Below are positions 14,541 to 23,474 of a DNA stretch of 64,000 bases, piece by piece. Position 1 is the stretch's first letter. Every line of letters begins with the position of its first letter. Under the pieces are notes generated by a model. It searched no databases. It had not been told where the DNA came from and saw only the letters and a list, made by a program, of their open reading frames with translations. A program made the position numbers and the translations under genes. The stretch comes from Micromonospora chalcea. GTDB lineage: Bacteria; Actinomycetota; Actinomycetes; Mycobacteriales; Micromonosporaceae. Location of the stretch: positions 1-64,000 of the forward strand of contig NZ_MAGP01000121.1 of the NCBI RefSeq assembly GCF_002926165.1, given 5' to 3'.

Positions 14541-16994
14541 TCAGCGCTGGAGGGTCAGCACACCCGGCCGCCACGGCAGCAGGTTGTAGTCGCCGCCCGC
14601 ACTGGGGTTCTTGCCCTGGTACAGGAGCTGCAGGTTGCAGGGGTCGATGGTCTTGGTCTGGTCGGGGTTGGTGCGGACCAGGTCACCGTGGCTGATGTCG
14701 TTGGTCCAGGTCGCGCCGCTGTTGGCCTTGCCGGCGAACGGGTTGCTCTCGGTGGCGGCCTGCGGGGTCCACGAGCCGCTCAGGCTGTTGGACGTGAACG
14801 ACCGGAAGTAGCGTCCCTGGCTTCCGATCGCCTCGACGATCATCAGGTACTGGTTCTGGCCCGCCACCTTGTAGACCTCGACGCCCTCGAACAGGTTGTT
14901 CGTCGAGTCCGACATGATCGTCGTGTAGCTCGAGCCGAAGCTGCCCGGGAAGTTCCCGAGCGGCATGCTCGACCGGTAGATCTTGCCGTTGTCCCCGGCG
15001 AAGAACAGGTACATGTTCTGGTCGTCACCGATCAGGGTCTGGTCGATGACGCCGTACGGGGCGTCCGGCAGGGTGGCGGTGGACAGCGTCTGCGCCGAGG
15101 ACCAGCCGTTGGCGTTGGTCGGGTCGCTCGACGTCTTGTAGCTGAACGAGGTCGGTCCCCACTGGTACGCCAGCACCCAGATGTTCTTCGGGGCGAAGTA
15201 CAGCAGCGTGGGCGCCACGGTGCCCTGGCTCATCCCGTTCTGGCCGGTCGACGCCATGTCGGACCAGTTGGTGAACGGGGTGAAGTTCATCGAGCTGTAC
15301 TGGCCGCTGCTGTTGACGTACGACCCGTAGACCAGGTGCTTGCCGTTGTGGACGACGTTCGTGAAGTCCTTGAGCGAGACCCAGCCGTTCTGCGGGTTGG
15401 CCAGCGCGCCGGTCGACGACCACCGGTAGGTCGACGGGAGCGAGCAGCCGCCCGGCGGGGGCGTCGTGGTTGGCGGCGGCGTGGTCGGGGACGGCGAGGT
15501 GCCGCCACCGAAGTCGGTCCGCCACTGCTGGTTGGTCTGTCCGTGGCAGTCGTACAGCTGGATCTGCTGGCCGTTGCCGGTGCCCCAGACGTCCAGGCAG
15601 CGACCGGACTGCACGCCGCTGATGGTGCCGTTGGAGTTGATGTTCCACTGCTGGTTGGACTGGCCGTTGCAGTCCCAGATGATGATTCCGGTGCCGTTGG
15701 CGGTGGCCGCGCCGTTCGCGTCGAGGCACTTGGTGCCGTAGACCATCAGCTGCTTGCTGGAGGTGTACGTCCACTGCTGGTTCGACTGACCGTTGCAGTC
15801 GTAGAGCTGGACCCGGGTGCCGTTCGTCTGGGTGGCGTTCGGCACGTCGATGCACCGGCCCGACTGCACGCCGACGATCCGGCCGGCGCCGCCGCTCGGC
15901 GGCGGTGCCGTGGTCGGGGTCGTGGTCGGGGTCGTGGTCGGCCCGGAGGTCGGGGCGGCCGCGTTGAGCGCGTTGAGGACCGAGTTGTACGCGGCCTTCT
16001 TGTTGCCTCCGCCGTCGAACAGCAGCGGGCTCTCGTTGGAACGCCACGAGTCGCTGTCCCGCACGCCCCACACGGTGATGCCGATGCAGCGCGGCACGTT
16101 GATGCACGCCTGCGTCAGACCGGCGTACTGGCTGGTCGAGGAGTTGGTGACGTCGACCTCGGTCAGCGCCACGTCCACACCCAGCGCGGCGAAGTTCTGC
16201 AGCGTGGTCTGGAAGTTGCCGGGCAGCGAGCTGCCGCCGGTGAAGTGGGTCTGCAGGCCGACGCAGTCGATCGGGACACCACGGGACTTGAAGTCCCGGA
16301 TCATGTTGTAGACGCCCTGCGTCTTGCCGTACGACCAGTTCTCGATGTTGTAGTCGTTGTAGCACAGCTTCGTCGACGGGTCGGCCGCGCGAGCGGTGCG
16401 GAACGCGACCTCGATCCAGTCGTTGCCGGTGCCCTGGAGGTTGGAGCTGCGGCGGCTGCCGTCCTCGTTGAACGCCTCGTTCACCACGTCCCACGCGGCC
16501 AGCTTGCCCTTGTAGTGGGCCATCACACCGTTGATGTGGTCGATCATCGCCTGACGCAGGTTGCTGCCGTTCAGGCTCTGCATCCAGCCCGGCTGCTGCG
16601 CGTGCCACGCGAGGGTGTGGCCCCGGACCTTCAGGCCCCGCTGGGTCGCCCAGTTGTAGATCTGGTCGCCCGAGTTGAAGTTGAACTGGCCGCGCTGGGG
16701 CTGCGTCGCGTCCGGCTTCATCTCGTTCTCGGCGGTGATCATGTTGAACTCACGCGCCGCGATCGTGCTGTACGTCGAGTCGCCGAGCCGGCCCGCCGCG
16801 ATGGCGGTGCCGAAGTAGCGGCCCGACTGCGCGGCGGCCGCGCCCAGCGTGCTCGCGGCGGCGTTCGCCGCCGGCATCATCACCGCGCCGGCGGCCACCG
16901 TCACGGCGCTGACCGCGCCGGCGAGCAGCGCTCGGACGGCTGGTGATCGCCGTCGCCGACTCCCGCCGCGATGAGCGGATGGGCTCATTGCCAT
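14541..16994 (-). CDS. Bifunctional secreted xylanase (GH10) - CBM13 - arabinofuranosidase (GH62)
   Basis: An 817-residue exported enzyme; the ATG at 16994 has AAGGAGG five bases upstream. Residues 1-46 are a signal peptide with an RRRR start. Residues about 50-345 are a GH10 endo-1,4-beta-xylanase with acid/base E173 (WDVVNEAF) and nucleophile E279 (ALTEVDVT). A Thr/Pro linker leads to a ricin-type CBM13 (about 375-505) with three QSGRCxD/KCLD and NGQxNQQW repeats. A second Pro/Thr linker leads to a GH62 alpha-L-arabinofuranosidase (about 525-817; STYRWSSTGALANPQNGW, TDPCNLQLLYQG type end). One chain would cut the xylan backbone and remove arabinose branches. Confidence 0.9.
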   Translation of the reverse strand: MAMSPSAHRGGSRRRRSPAVRALLAGAVSAVTVAAGAVMMPAANAAASTLGAAAAQSGRYFGTAIAAGRLGDSTYSTIAAREFNMITAENEMKPDATQPQRGQFNFNSGDQIYNWATQRGLKVRGHTLAWHAQQPGWMQSLNGSNLRQAMIDHINGVMAHYKGKLAAWDVVNEAFNEDGSRRSSNLQGTGNDWIEVAFRTARAADPSTKLCYNDYNIENWSYGKTQGVYNMIRDFKSRGVPIDCVGLQTHFTGGSSLPGNFQTTLQNFAALGVDVALTEVDVTNSSTSQYAGLTQACINVPRCIGITVWGVRDSDSWRSNESPLLFDGGGNKKAAYNSVLNALNAAAPTSGPTTTPTTTPTTAPPPSGGAGRIVGVQSGRCIDVPNATQTNGTRVQLYDCNGQSNQQWTYTSSKQLMVYGTKCLDANGAATANGTGIIIWDCNGQSNQQWNINSNGTISGVQSGRCLDVWGTGNGQQIQLYDCHGQTNQQWRTDFGGGTSPSPTTPPPTTTPPPGGCSLPSTYRWSSTGALANPQNGWVSLKDFTNVVHNGKHLVYGSYVNSSGQYSSMNFTPFTNWSDMASTGQNGMSQGTVAPTLLYFAPKNIWVLAYQWGPTSFSYKTSSDPTNANGWSSAQTLSTATLPDAPYGVIDQTLIGDDQNMYLFFAGDNGKIYRSSMPLGNFPGSFGSSYTTIMSDSTNNLFEGVEVYKVAGQNQYLMIVEAIGSQGRYFRSFTSNSLSGSWTPQAATESNPFAGKANSGATWTNDISHGDLVRTNPDQTKTIDPCNLQLLYQGKNPSAGGDYNLLPWRPGVLTLQR

Positions 16995-17047
16995 CTTGGC
17001 CTCCTTACTGGCCAACACCCAGGCCGTCGGGGCGGGACGACTGGACG

Positions 17048-17127
17048 TTTCGGTTGGGGTATCTAGCTTTGTCGATGCTTCCACCACGCATCGGTGGGGA
17101 CAATGGTGTTTCGGAAAAGTTTCGGAA
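17048..17127. promoter_or_regulatory. TTTCGGAA direct repeats upstream of the xylanase gene
   Basis: TTTCGGTT at 17048 and two copies of TTTCGGAA at 17109-17116 and 17120-17127 lie 54-133 bases before the xylanase start. The last two are exactly 11 bases apart, one helical turn. On the coding strand this reads TTCCGAAAC TTTTCCGAAA, resembling the CGAAA/TTTCG elements described in actinomycete xylanase promoters. A TAGATA that may be the -10 lies at 17070-17075 by inspection. Confidence 0.45.
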
Positions 17128-17203
17128 CGTTTTTGGCCGCGCGGGGCCGGGTGCGGCGTGGCCGGTCACACGGGGTGCGGTACCGGCCACGCCACGTCGA
17201 CGG

Positions 17204-20083
17204 TCAGGCGACCGTGCAGGCGGTCCCGTTGAGCGTGAAGGTCGCCGGCCTCGGGTTCGAGCCGGTGTGGGTGCCGTTGAAGCCGAAGCTCGTCGACGCC
17301 CCGGGTGCCAGCGTCCCGTTGTACGACAGGTTCGTCGCGGTCACCGCCGCGCCCGTCTGGGTCACGTTCGCCGACCAGGCCTGCCCGACCTTCTGCCCGG
17401 TGTTGCCGAACGTGAACGCCAGCGTCCAGCCGTTGATCGCCGTGGTGCCGGTGTTGGCGACGGTGATGTTCGCGGTGAACCCGGTGTCCCAGGAGTTCGC
17501 CGTCCAGGTCACCGCGCAGGTGCCGCCGGCCGGCGGCGCGGTGGTGGTCACCGTGACACCGGGCGAGGCGGGTGAGACGTTTCCGGCCGCGTCCACCGCC
17601 ACCACCGTGAAGGTGTACGTGGTGGAGGCGGTCAGCCCGGTCACCGCCAGCGTGGTGCCGGTGGCGGTGCCGACCAGGACGTTCCCGCCCCGGTAGACGC
17701 GGTACCCGGTGACGCCCACCGCGTCGGTGGACGGACCCCAGGTCAGCGTCAGTCCGGTCGGGCCGATCGCGGAGGCGGTGGGAGTGCCCGGCGCGGTCGG
17801 CGGGGTGGTGTCGGGCGCCGGGCCGGCCGGCGTGGTGACGCTGACCGCAGCCGACGACGCGGATCGGTTGCCGGCGCCGTCGAGCGCCCGCACGGTGAAC
17901 TGGTACGTCCGCTCGGGTGCCAACCCGGTCACGGTGAGGGTGGTGCCGGTCGAGGCGGTGACGACCGGGTCGGCGCCGGCCGAGGTACGGGTTACCTCGT
18001 ACCCGGCCAGCCCGCTGCCACCGGTGTCGGTGGACGCGGCCCAGGTCAGCGTGAGCCCGCTCGACGTGACGGCGGACGCGACAGGGGTGCCGGGCACCGA
18101 GGGCGCGGTGGTGTCCGGGGTGACCGGGCCGGGCTCCTCGCCCCAGACCCGTACGCCGCCGGAGTAGAGCGGCACCTTGCGGTTGGGCCCGGCGGTGGCC
18201 TGGTACGACGGGTCGTTGGTCGGGTCCCAGGTGCCGCCCTCCGGCACGCCGATCTTGAACTGCACCTCCATCCGGTGCTGCGACTGCCCGGCGGGCGCGA
18301 TGGTGTAGCCGGTGCAGTCGACTTCGACGTACCAGATGTCGCCGGAGAACTGCTTCGCCGTCGACGGCGACGGGCAGCCCTGCGTGTAGCCGGGGGTGAC
18401 GGTGACCGGTCCGGTGCCGTCGGCCCGGAAGAAGTACCGGAACTTACCGGTGGTCAGCGCCCGGGCCGGGAACGCCGACTTGTTGTAGATGATCGCCTTC
18501 AGTCCGGTGGCGCGCGGCTCGGCCTGCATGACTGTGGTCTCCACGGTCATCTCGTCCATGTCGGGCGTCTCGGCGGACGGGAACCCGGCGCGCGGGCTGC
18601 CGCCGTACTCGTTGGCGAGCCGGGCCAGCGCGGAGGTGAAGCCGGCGTTGTAGTCGGTGGCCACCTCGTTCATCACGTAGTCCGACCGGCTGTCGGTGTA
18701 CGCGTCGTTTGCCGATGACGGGCCGCCGACCAGCGCGCCGTAGAGCACGTGCCGGGTCTCGGTGGGCACGGTCTGGCTGTCCCACCAGGAGCCGTGCGCG
18801 GTGCGGTGGTGCGGGTTGCGCGGCGAGTTCGTGCCGAAGCCGATCTGGTAGCTGGAGTTGCGCGGGTTGTCGCCGAGCGCGTAGTTGATCTGCCGGACCG
18901 CGAAGTCGTGGTAGCGCGCCCTGCGCGTGGTGTCGGTGGTCTTGTCGCTGTAGACCAGCGCGGCGAACGCGGTGTTCGAGGCGTACCGCAGCGCGCCCCA
19001 GGAGTCGAGCACCGCCATCCCGCCGGGCGAATACGGCACCCGCTGCCCGTTGACGCCCACCGTCCAGTAGTCCAGCCACCGGTTGGCGTCGTCGGCGTAC
19101 TTCTGCTTGCCGGTCAGGTTGGCCAGCAGCACGTACGCGCCGAACTGCTTGTTGTCCCAGGCGATGGTCCACTTGTAGGAGCGGGTGGTGGACTGCGGCT
19201 CGGTGCCGAGCTTGTCGTACTCGCTCTCCGCCTTGGCCAGGTAGGTGGCGTCGCCGGTGGCCCGGTACAGCCAGATCGCGCCCCAGACCAGCTCGTCCTG
19301 GTAACCGCTCCACGACTTGTAGAAGCTCGTCGCGTCGGTGATGCACTCGTGGTAGCTCTTCCGCACCGTGTCGGCGAACGTGTAGAGCTGCTTGGCGTGG
19401 CCGAGCAGCTTGTCCGCGTAGGTCGCGTCGGTGGGGCGGAACACCATGGACGAGGCGGCCATCGCGGCCGCCGTCTCCCCCGCCAGGTCCGCGCCGCCGC
19501 AGCTCGCGTCGATCTTGTACGCGGGCCGCGCCATCGGCATCACCTCGGCCGGGCCCCACCACTTGTGGTCGTCGTCGCCCTTGCCTACCTGTCCGTAGAG
19601 GACGTTCGGCGCGGGGTGCGCCTTGACGAAGTAGTCGTTGACGAAGCGCAGGTTGTTCAGCAGGTGGGTGAGCTGCCCGGAGGCGACGTAGCCGTCGCGG
19701 TACTCGACCGCGCCCCAGGCCAGCATGGTGGCGCTGAACGCCATCGGGAAGCCGAACTTCACGTGGTCACCGGCGTCGTACCAGCCGCCGGTGAGGTCGA
19801 CGCCGACGTCGGCGCCGTCGGTGAGCGCCGAGTCGCCGCGCCAGGAGACGCGGTTCCACGAGGGCTTGGGGCCGGACTGCTGCGCCTCGTAGAAGAACAG
19901 CGACTTCTGCAACGCCTCGGCGTAGTTGAACGTGGCCGCGGCCTGCGCGGCGGGCACCTCGACGGCCGACGCGGGCGGCGCGGCGGCGACGGCCGTGGCC
20001 AGGCCGACGGCCTGCGCGGCGCCGGCGGCGAGCAACCGGCGCAGCCGCGACCGGCCTCCGGGCGGCGGTATCGGACGGGGCAT
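17204..20083 (-). CDS. Secreted GH9 cellulase with CBM3, two FN3 and CBM2
   Basis: A 959-residue exported endo/processive beta-1,4-glucanase; the ATG at 20083 follows AGGAG. Signal peptide residues 1-40 (PPASA). GH9 catalytic domain about 50-490: FNYAEALQKSLFFYEAQ, catalytic aspartates in GGWYDAGDHVKFGFP, HHRTAHGSWWDS and the Glu region NEVATDYNAGF. CBM3-like domain about 500-660, two fibronectin III domains about 668-850 (TPxASA...LTLTWxxSTD, GLxxxTTYTFTVxAxDAAGN), and a C-terminal CBM2 (CAVTWTANSWDTGFTANITV). The GH9-CBM3 pairing is typical of processive endoglucanases. A CebR-type operator lies at its promoter. Confidence 0.92.
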   Translation of the reverse strand: MPRPIPPPGGRSRLRRLLAAGAAQAVGLATAVAAAPPASAVEVPAAQAAATFNYAEALQKSLFFYEAQQSGPKPSWNRVSWRGDSALTDGADVGVDLTGGWYDAGDHVKFGFPMAFSATMLAWGAVEYRDGYVASGQLTHLLNNLRFVNDYFVKAHPAPNVLYGQVGKGDDDHKWWGPAEVMPMARPAYKIDASCGGADLAGETAAAMAASSMVFRPTDATYADKLLGHAKQLYTFADTVRKSYHECITDATSFYKSWSGYQDELVWGAIWLYRATGDATYLAKAESEYDKLGTEPQSTTRSYKWTIAWDNKQFGAYVLLANLTGKQKYADDANRWLDYWTVGVNGQRVPYSPGGMAVLDSWGALRYASNTAFAALVYSDKTTDTTRRARYHDFAVRQINYALGDNPRNSSYQIGFGTNSPRNPHHRTAHGSWWDSQTVPTETRHVLYGALVGGPSSANDAYTDSRSDYVMNEVATDYNAGFTSALARLANEYGGSPRAGFPSAETPDMDEMTVETTVMQAEPRATGLKAIIYNKSAFPARALTTGKFRYFFRADGTGPVTVTPGYTQGCPSPSTAKQFSGDIWYVEVDCTGYTIAPAGQSQHRMEVQFKIGVPEGGTWDPTNDPSYQATAGPNRKVPLYSGGVRVWGEEPGPVTPDTTAPSVPGTPVASAVTSSGLTLTWAASTDTGGSGLAGYEVTRTSAGADPVVTASTGTTLTVTGLAPERTYQFTVRALDGAGNRSASSAAVSVTTPAGPAPDTTPPTAPGTPTASAIGPTGLTLTWGPSTDAVGVTGYRVYRGGNVLVGTATGTTLAVTGLTASTTYTFTVVAVDAAGNVSPASPGVTVTTTAPPAGGTCAVTWTANSWDTGFTANITVANTGTTAINGWTLAFTFGNTGQKVGQAWSANVTQTGAAVTATNLSYNGTLAPGASTSFGFNGTHTGSNPRPATFTLNGTACTVA

Positions 20084-20185
20084 GGCGAGCTCCTGTGGCT
20101 GGCGCCGCGCGGCAGCCGGAGCGGGGACGGCGCTCGGGGCTCCGGCTGCCGCGAGGCAGTGGTGGTGGGGTGACCGCAGGAGCCT

Positions 20186-20199
20186 CGGGAGCGCTCCCA
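20186..20199. promoter_or_regulatory. CebR-type operator before the GH9 cellulase gene
   Basis: CGGGAGCGCTCCCA matches 13 of 14 bases of the published CebR box TGGGAGCGCTCCCA. It lies just downstream of the predicted -10 (20200-20205), about 103 bases before the cellulase start, where bound repressor would block initiation. The identical 14-mer occurs before cebE. Confidence 0.8.
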
Positions 20200-20229
20200 T
20201 GGATAAGCGACAATGTAATGCGCGGGCAA
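20200..20229 (-). promoter_or_regulatory. Candidate GH9 cellulase promoter
   Basis: On the minus strand TTGCCC (20224-20229), 18-base spacer, TATCCA (20200-20205). It abuts the CebR-type operator, whose palindrome would cover the start point. Confidence 0.5.
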
Positions 20230-20313
20230 CATGTTGGGAAGGCCGCCGTCGGCGGGGCCCGCTCGGCGTACCGACGGGTAACAAACGGGAGCTGGATCAC
20301 ACCATCGATACCG

Positions 20314-20325
20314 CTCGATATCGAG
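20314..20325. promoter_or_regulatory. Perfect 12-bp palindrome in the GH9 / aldehyde dehydrogenase gap
   Basis: CTCGATATCGAG lies in the 428-base divergent gap, 187 bases before the aldehyde dehydrogenase gene. It is more AT-rich than its surroundings and could be an operator for that gene; nothing else in 20230-20511 was identified. Confidence 0.3.
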
Positions 20326-20511
20326 CCGACTCGTTCCCAGCTCAGCGGCATCGCGGTGGCGACGAACGCGCCGCGGACGACCCCGTCCGGGCCGCCGCCG
20401 TCCTGGCATACGAGCGTACGGTTGCCCGCCCGCTCGGCACCGCGCGACAGTACGCCTCACCTGCGGTGCCATCGACGCCGCCGCTCCCCGGACAACCCTG
20501 AGGAGATCGCG

Positions 20512-22077
20512 ATGGCTCTACGACTCGCCGAGGGCACCTCCTGGTCCGACACGCTCGCCCGGGCGGTGGCCGCCACCCCCGAGGCCTTCGACACCACCTC
20601 CGACGGCGTGCCCACGCTCCACAATCTCGTCCAGGGGCAGTGGCGCGCGCTCGGCACACCGGCGCCGGTCCGTACCCCTGTCGACAACACCGTCCTCATC
20701 CACCTGGCCCGGCTCGACGCCGAGGCCGCGCGCGGCGCGGTCGCCCACGCCGCGGCGGCGCACCGCGAGTGGGCGCAGACCCCGCTGGCCGAGCGCGTCG
20801 CCCGCGTCACCGACGCGCTGGACGCGCTCACCGGGCACCGCGACCTGCTCGCCCTGCTGCTGGTCTGGGAGATCGGCAAGCCGTGGCGGCTGGCCTGCGC
20901 CGACGTGGACCGGGCGCTGGACGGCGTGCGCTGGTACGTGGACGAGATCGAGCGGATGCTCGCCGACGGCCGGGAGCCGCTGCCCGGCCCGGTCAGCAAC
21001 ATCGCCTCCTGGAACTACCCGATGAGCGTGCTGGTGCACGCCGAGCTGGTGCAGTTGCTGGCCGGCAACGCGGTGATCGCCAAGACGCCGTCCCAGGGCG
21101 GCGCGGTCTGCCTCACCGTCGCCCACGCGCTGATGCGCCGCGCCGGACTGCCCGCCACCCTGCTGTCCGGCAGCGGCGAGGAACTGTCCGAGGTGCTCGT
21201 CCGCGCGCCGGAGATCGGCGCGGTGGCGTTCGTCGGCGGGCGCTCCAACGGCGGCAAGGTCGCCGCCGCGCTGCTCGACTGCGACAAGCGGCACTTCATC
21301 GAGCAGGAGGGCCTCAACGCCTGGGGCATCTGGAACTTCTCCCAGTGGGACTCGCTCGCCGCGCACCTGCGCAAGGGCTTCGAGTACGGCAAGCAGCGCT
21401 GCACCGCGTACCCCCGGTTCGTGGTCCAGCGCGACCTCGTCGACGAGTTCCTCGACATGTACCTGCCCGTGGTCCGCTCGATCCGCTTCGGCCACCCGCT
21501 CGCGGTCGACGAGACGTGGCGGGCCGGCGACCCGCTGCCGGAGCTGGACTTCGGTCCGCTGATCAGCGCCGCCAAGGCCGAGGAGCTGCGCCGCAAGGTC
21601 GAGGAGGCGGTACGCGGCGGCGCCGTACCGCTGCACCGCGGCAAGCTCGACGGCGCACCGTTCCTCGACGGGCAGGACACGTCCGCGTACGTCGCGCCCG
21701 CCGTGCTGCTGGCCCCGCCCGGCCGGTCCCGGCTGATGCACGCCGAGCCGTTCGGCCCGGTGGACACCATCGTGGTGGTGGACACCACCGACGAGCTGCT
21801 GGCCGCGATGAACGCCTCCAACGGCGCGCTCGTGGCGTCGCTGGCCTGCGACGACGAGGAACTGGCCGGCAAGCTGGCGGTCGACCTGCAGGCGTTCAAG
21901 GTGGGCATCAACAAGCCCCGCTCCCGGGGCGACCGGGACGAGCCCTTCGGCGGCCGGGGCGCCTCCTGGAAGGGCGCGTTCGTCGGCGGCGACCTGCTGG
22001 TGCAGGCGGTGACGGTGGGCGGAGACGGCCGGCTCTACGGCAACTTCCCCGACTACAGCAGCTACCCCGCCACCTGA
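20512..22077 (+). CDS. NAD(P)-dependent aldehyde dehydrogenase
   Basis: A 521-residue ALDH-superfamily enzyme that oxidises an aldehyde to the acid. The ATG at 20512 follows GAGGAG. The catalytic Cys is C297 (GKQRCTAYPRF) and the general-base Glu is E264 (FIEQEGLNAWG, a divergent form of the usual ELGG motif). SWNYPMSV and NAVIAKTPSQGG form the cofactor site. N-terminal residues 1-45 precede the usual ALDH core. Long unlinked flanks and a terminator downstream indicate a single-gene unit. The altered Glu motif and SQWD segment suggest a less common subgroup; substrate not predictable. Confidence 0.85.
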   Translation: MALRLAEGTSWSDTLARAVAATPEAFDTTSDGVPTLHNLVQGQWRALGTPAPVRTPVDNTVLIHLARLDAEAARGAVAHAAAAHREWAQTPLAERVARVTDALDALTGHRDLLALLLVWEIGKPWRLACADVDRALDGVRWYVDEIERMLADGREPLPGPVSNIASWNYPMSVLVHAELVQLLAGNAVIAKTPSQGGAVCLTVAHALMRRAGLPATLLSGSGEELSEVLVRAPEIGAVAFVGGRSNGGKVAAALLDCDKRHFIEQEGLNAWGIWNFSQWDSLAAHLRKGFEYGKQRCTAYPRFVVQRDLVDEFLDMYLPVVRSIRFGHPLAVDETWRAGDPLPELDFGPLISAAKAEELRRKVEEAVRGGAVPLHRGKLDGAPFLDGQDTSAYVAPAVLLAPPGRSRLMHAEPFGPVDTIVVVDTTDELLAAMNASNGALVASLACDDEELAGKLAVDLQAFKVGINKPRSRGDRDEPFGGRGASWKGAFVGGDLLVQAVTVGGDGRLYGNFPDYSSYPAT

Positions 22078-22086
22078 TCCCCGCGA

Positions 22087-22124
22087 ACACGGACGGGGCC
22101 CCCGCATCGGGGGCCCCGCCGTGT
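22087..22124 (+). terminator. Terminator after aldehyde dehydrogenase
   Basis: A long GC-rich hairpin: ACACGGACGGGGCCCCCG pairs with CGGGGGCCCCGCCGTGT around a CAT loop, starting 10 bases after the stop. It also lies before the convergent ACT-GNAT gene. Confidence 0.8.
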
Positions 22125-22254
22125 CACCGTCCCCCGCATCGGAGGTCGGTCCGGGTGGCGCGCGAACGCGCCGGTTGCGGCCCTCCGGCCGGACCCCTCG
22201 GGCGTGCCGCGCCGTTGCGGCTCACCTCCGTGGTCCGGCCGGACGGCCGTCAGC

Positions 22255-23394
22255 TCATCCCGGCCGCTGCGCCGGCACGACCGCGCCGGCACGCGCGCCG
22301 CTACCGGCCACCGCCGGTGCGCCGGTCACCGCGTCACCGCCGCACGCCGGCTCGCCCGTCGACGGCGCGGGAACCAGCGGAAGCGTCGCGGTCAGCACCG
22401 CGCCGTCGCGTTCCAACGCCACCGGCCGGTCCAGGCGGCGCAGCGTCCGCAGCATCGGGGTGTTCTCGGCCTGCACGTGCAGAACAACCGCGGCGTACCC
22501 GGCCCGGTCGGCGTGGCCGAGCAGGCGGCGCAGCAGCGCCGAGCCCAGGCCGCGGCGCTGCCAGTCGTCGCGCACCAGCAGCGCCGCCTCGGCCTCGTCG
22601 CCCTCACCGAGCAGGTTCGCCATCGCCACGACCGGCTCCGCCGCCCCGCCGGAGCCCGCCGTCGCGAGCAGGGTCACGCCCCGGACCGGCTCCAGCAGCC
22701 GGCGCAGCCGCGCCGGCGCCGGGTCGGCCGCCCCGCTCAGGTAACGCCGCTGCCGGCTGCGCGGCGAGCAGGCCGCGTGCAGCTCGCGTACGCCGGGCAC
22801 GTCCTCGGTCGTCGCCGCGCGCACCGACACCTCCCCGCCGTCGGGCAGCACCAGCGTGACCCGTTCGGTGTCCCGGCGGGCCAGCATCGCCGCCAGCTCG
22901 ACCACTGCCTGCGCCCGGGCGTACTCGGCCGGAGTGAAGCTCGGCTCCCGGCGGCACAGCTCGTACGCCCCGCCGGCCGGGTCCGCGAGCGCCATGGTCG
23001 TGCCGCCCACCCCGCCCGGCGCGGTGGCCGGCGTCGGACGCCAGGTCACGGTGTCGGCGCCGAGCAGCGTGCGCAGCGCCGCGCCGGTCGCCTCCGGGTC
23101 ACGGGCCAGCCGTCCGGCGAGCCCGAGCACCCGGGTCGGCTCGTCGGCCAGCCCGCGCGCCTCGCTGCGCGCGACCCAGCAGTCCCGGCCCCGGCCGCGC
23201 TCCACGGCGGCCCGCAGCTCCGCCTCGGTGACCTGCTCGGGCGCGTCGACCAGGAAGTCGTCGACCGCGCCGGCCTCGGTGGTGTGCACCTGCACGCTGA
23301 GGATGTTGACCCCGCGCAACGCGAGGCTCGCCGTGAGCACCGACAGGTAACCCGGCCGGTCGTCCACGGTGGCTCGGATCCGCCACAGCGCCAT
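22255..23394 (-). CDS. ACT domain - GNAT acetyltransferase fusion protein
   Basis: A 379-residue protein starting at the ATG at 23394 (GGGAGAC upstream). Residues 3-75 are an ACT amino-acid-binding domain (RIRATVDDRPGYLSVLTASLALRGVNILSVQVHTT read in parts). A middle region of about 110 residues follows. Residues about 185-335 are a GNAT acetyltransferase: VRAATTEDVPGVRELH, LVRDDWQRRGLGSALLRRLL (acetyl-CoA motif) and VLHVQAENTPMLRTLRRL. The arrangement suggests an acetyltransferase controlled by a small ligand such as an amino acid. Tandem with another ACT gene 80 bases upstream on the same strand. Target unknown. Confidence 0.8.
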   Translation of the reverse strand: MALWRIRATVDDRPGYLSVLTASLALRGVNILSVQVHTTEAGAVDDFLVDAPEQVTEAELRAAVERGRGRDCWVARSEARGLADEPTRVLGLAGRLARDPEATGAALRTLLGADTVTWRPTPATAPGGVGGTTMALADPAGGAYELCRREPSFTPAEYARAQAVVELAAMLARRDTERVTLVLPDGGEVSVRAATTEDVPGVRELHAACSPRSRQRRYLSGAADPAPARLRRLLEPVRGVTLLATAGSGGAAEPVVAMANLLGEGDEAEAALLVRDDWQRRGLGSALLRRLLGHADRAGYAAVVLHVQAENTPMLRTLRRLDRPVALERDGAVLTATLPLVPAPSTGEPACGGDAVTGAPAVAGSGARAGAVVPAQRPG

Positions 23395-23474
23395 GGTTGT
23401 CTCCCTTCCTCGGCACCGACCATGCCGTGCCCCTGTTGCGGGCCCGTTGCCCCGGGGTGACGCGGCCCGTCCGG

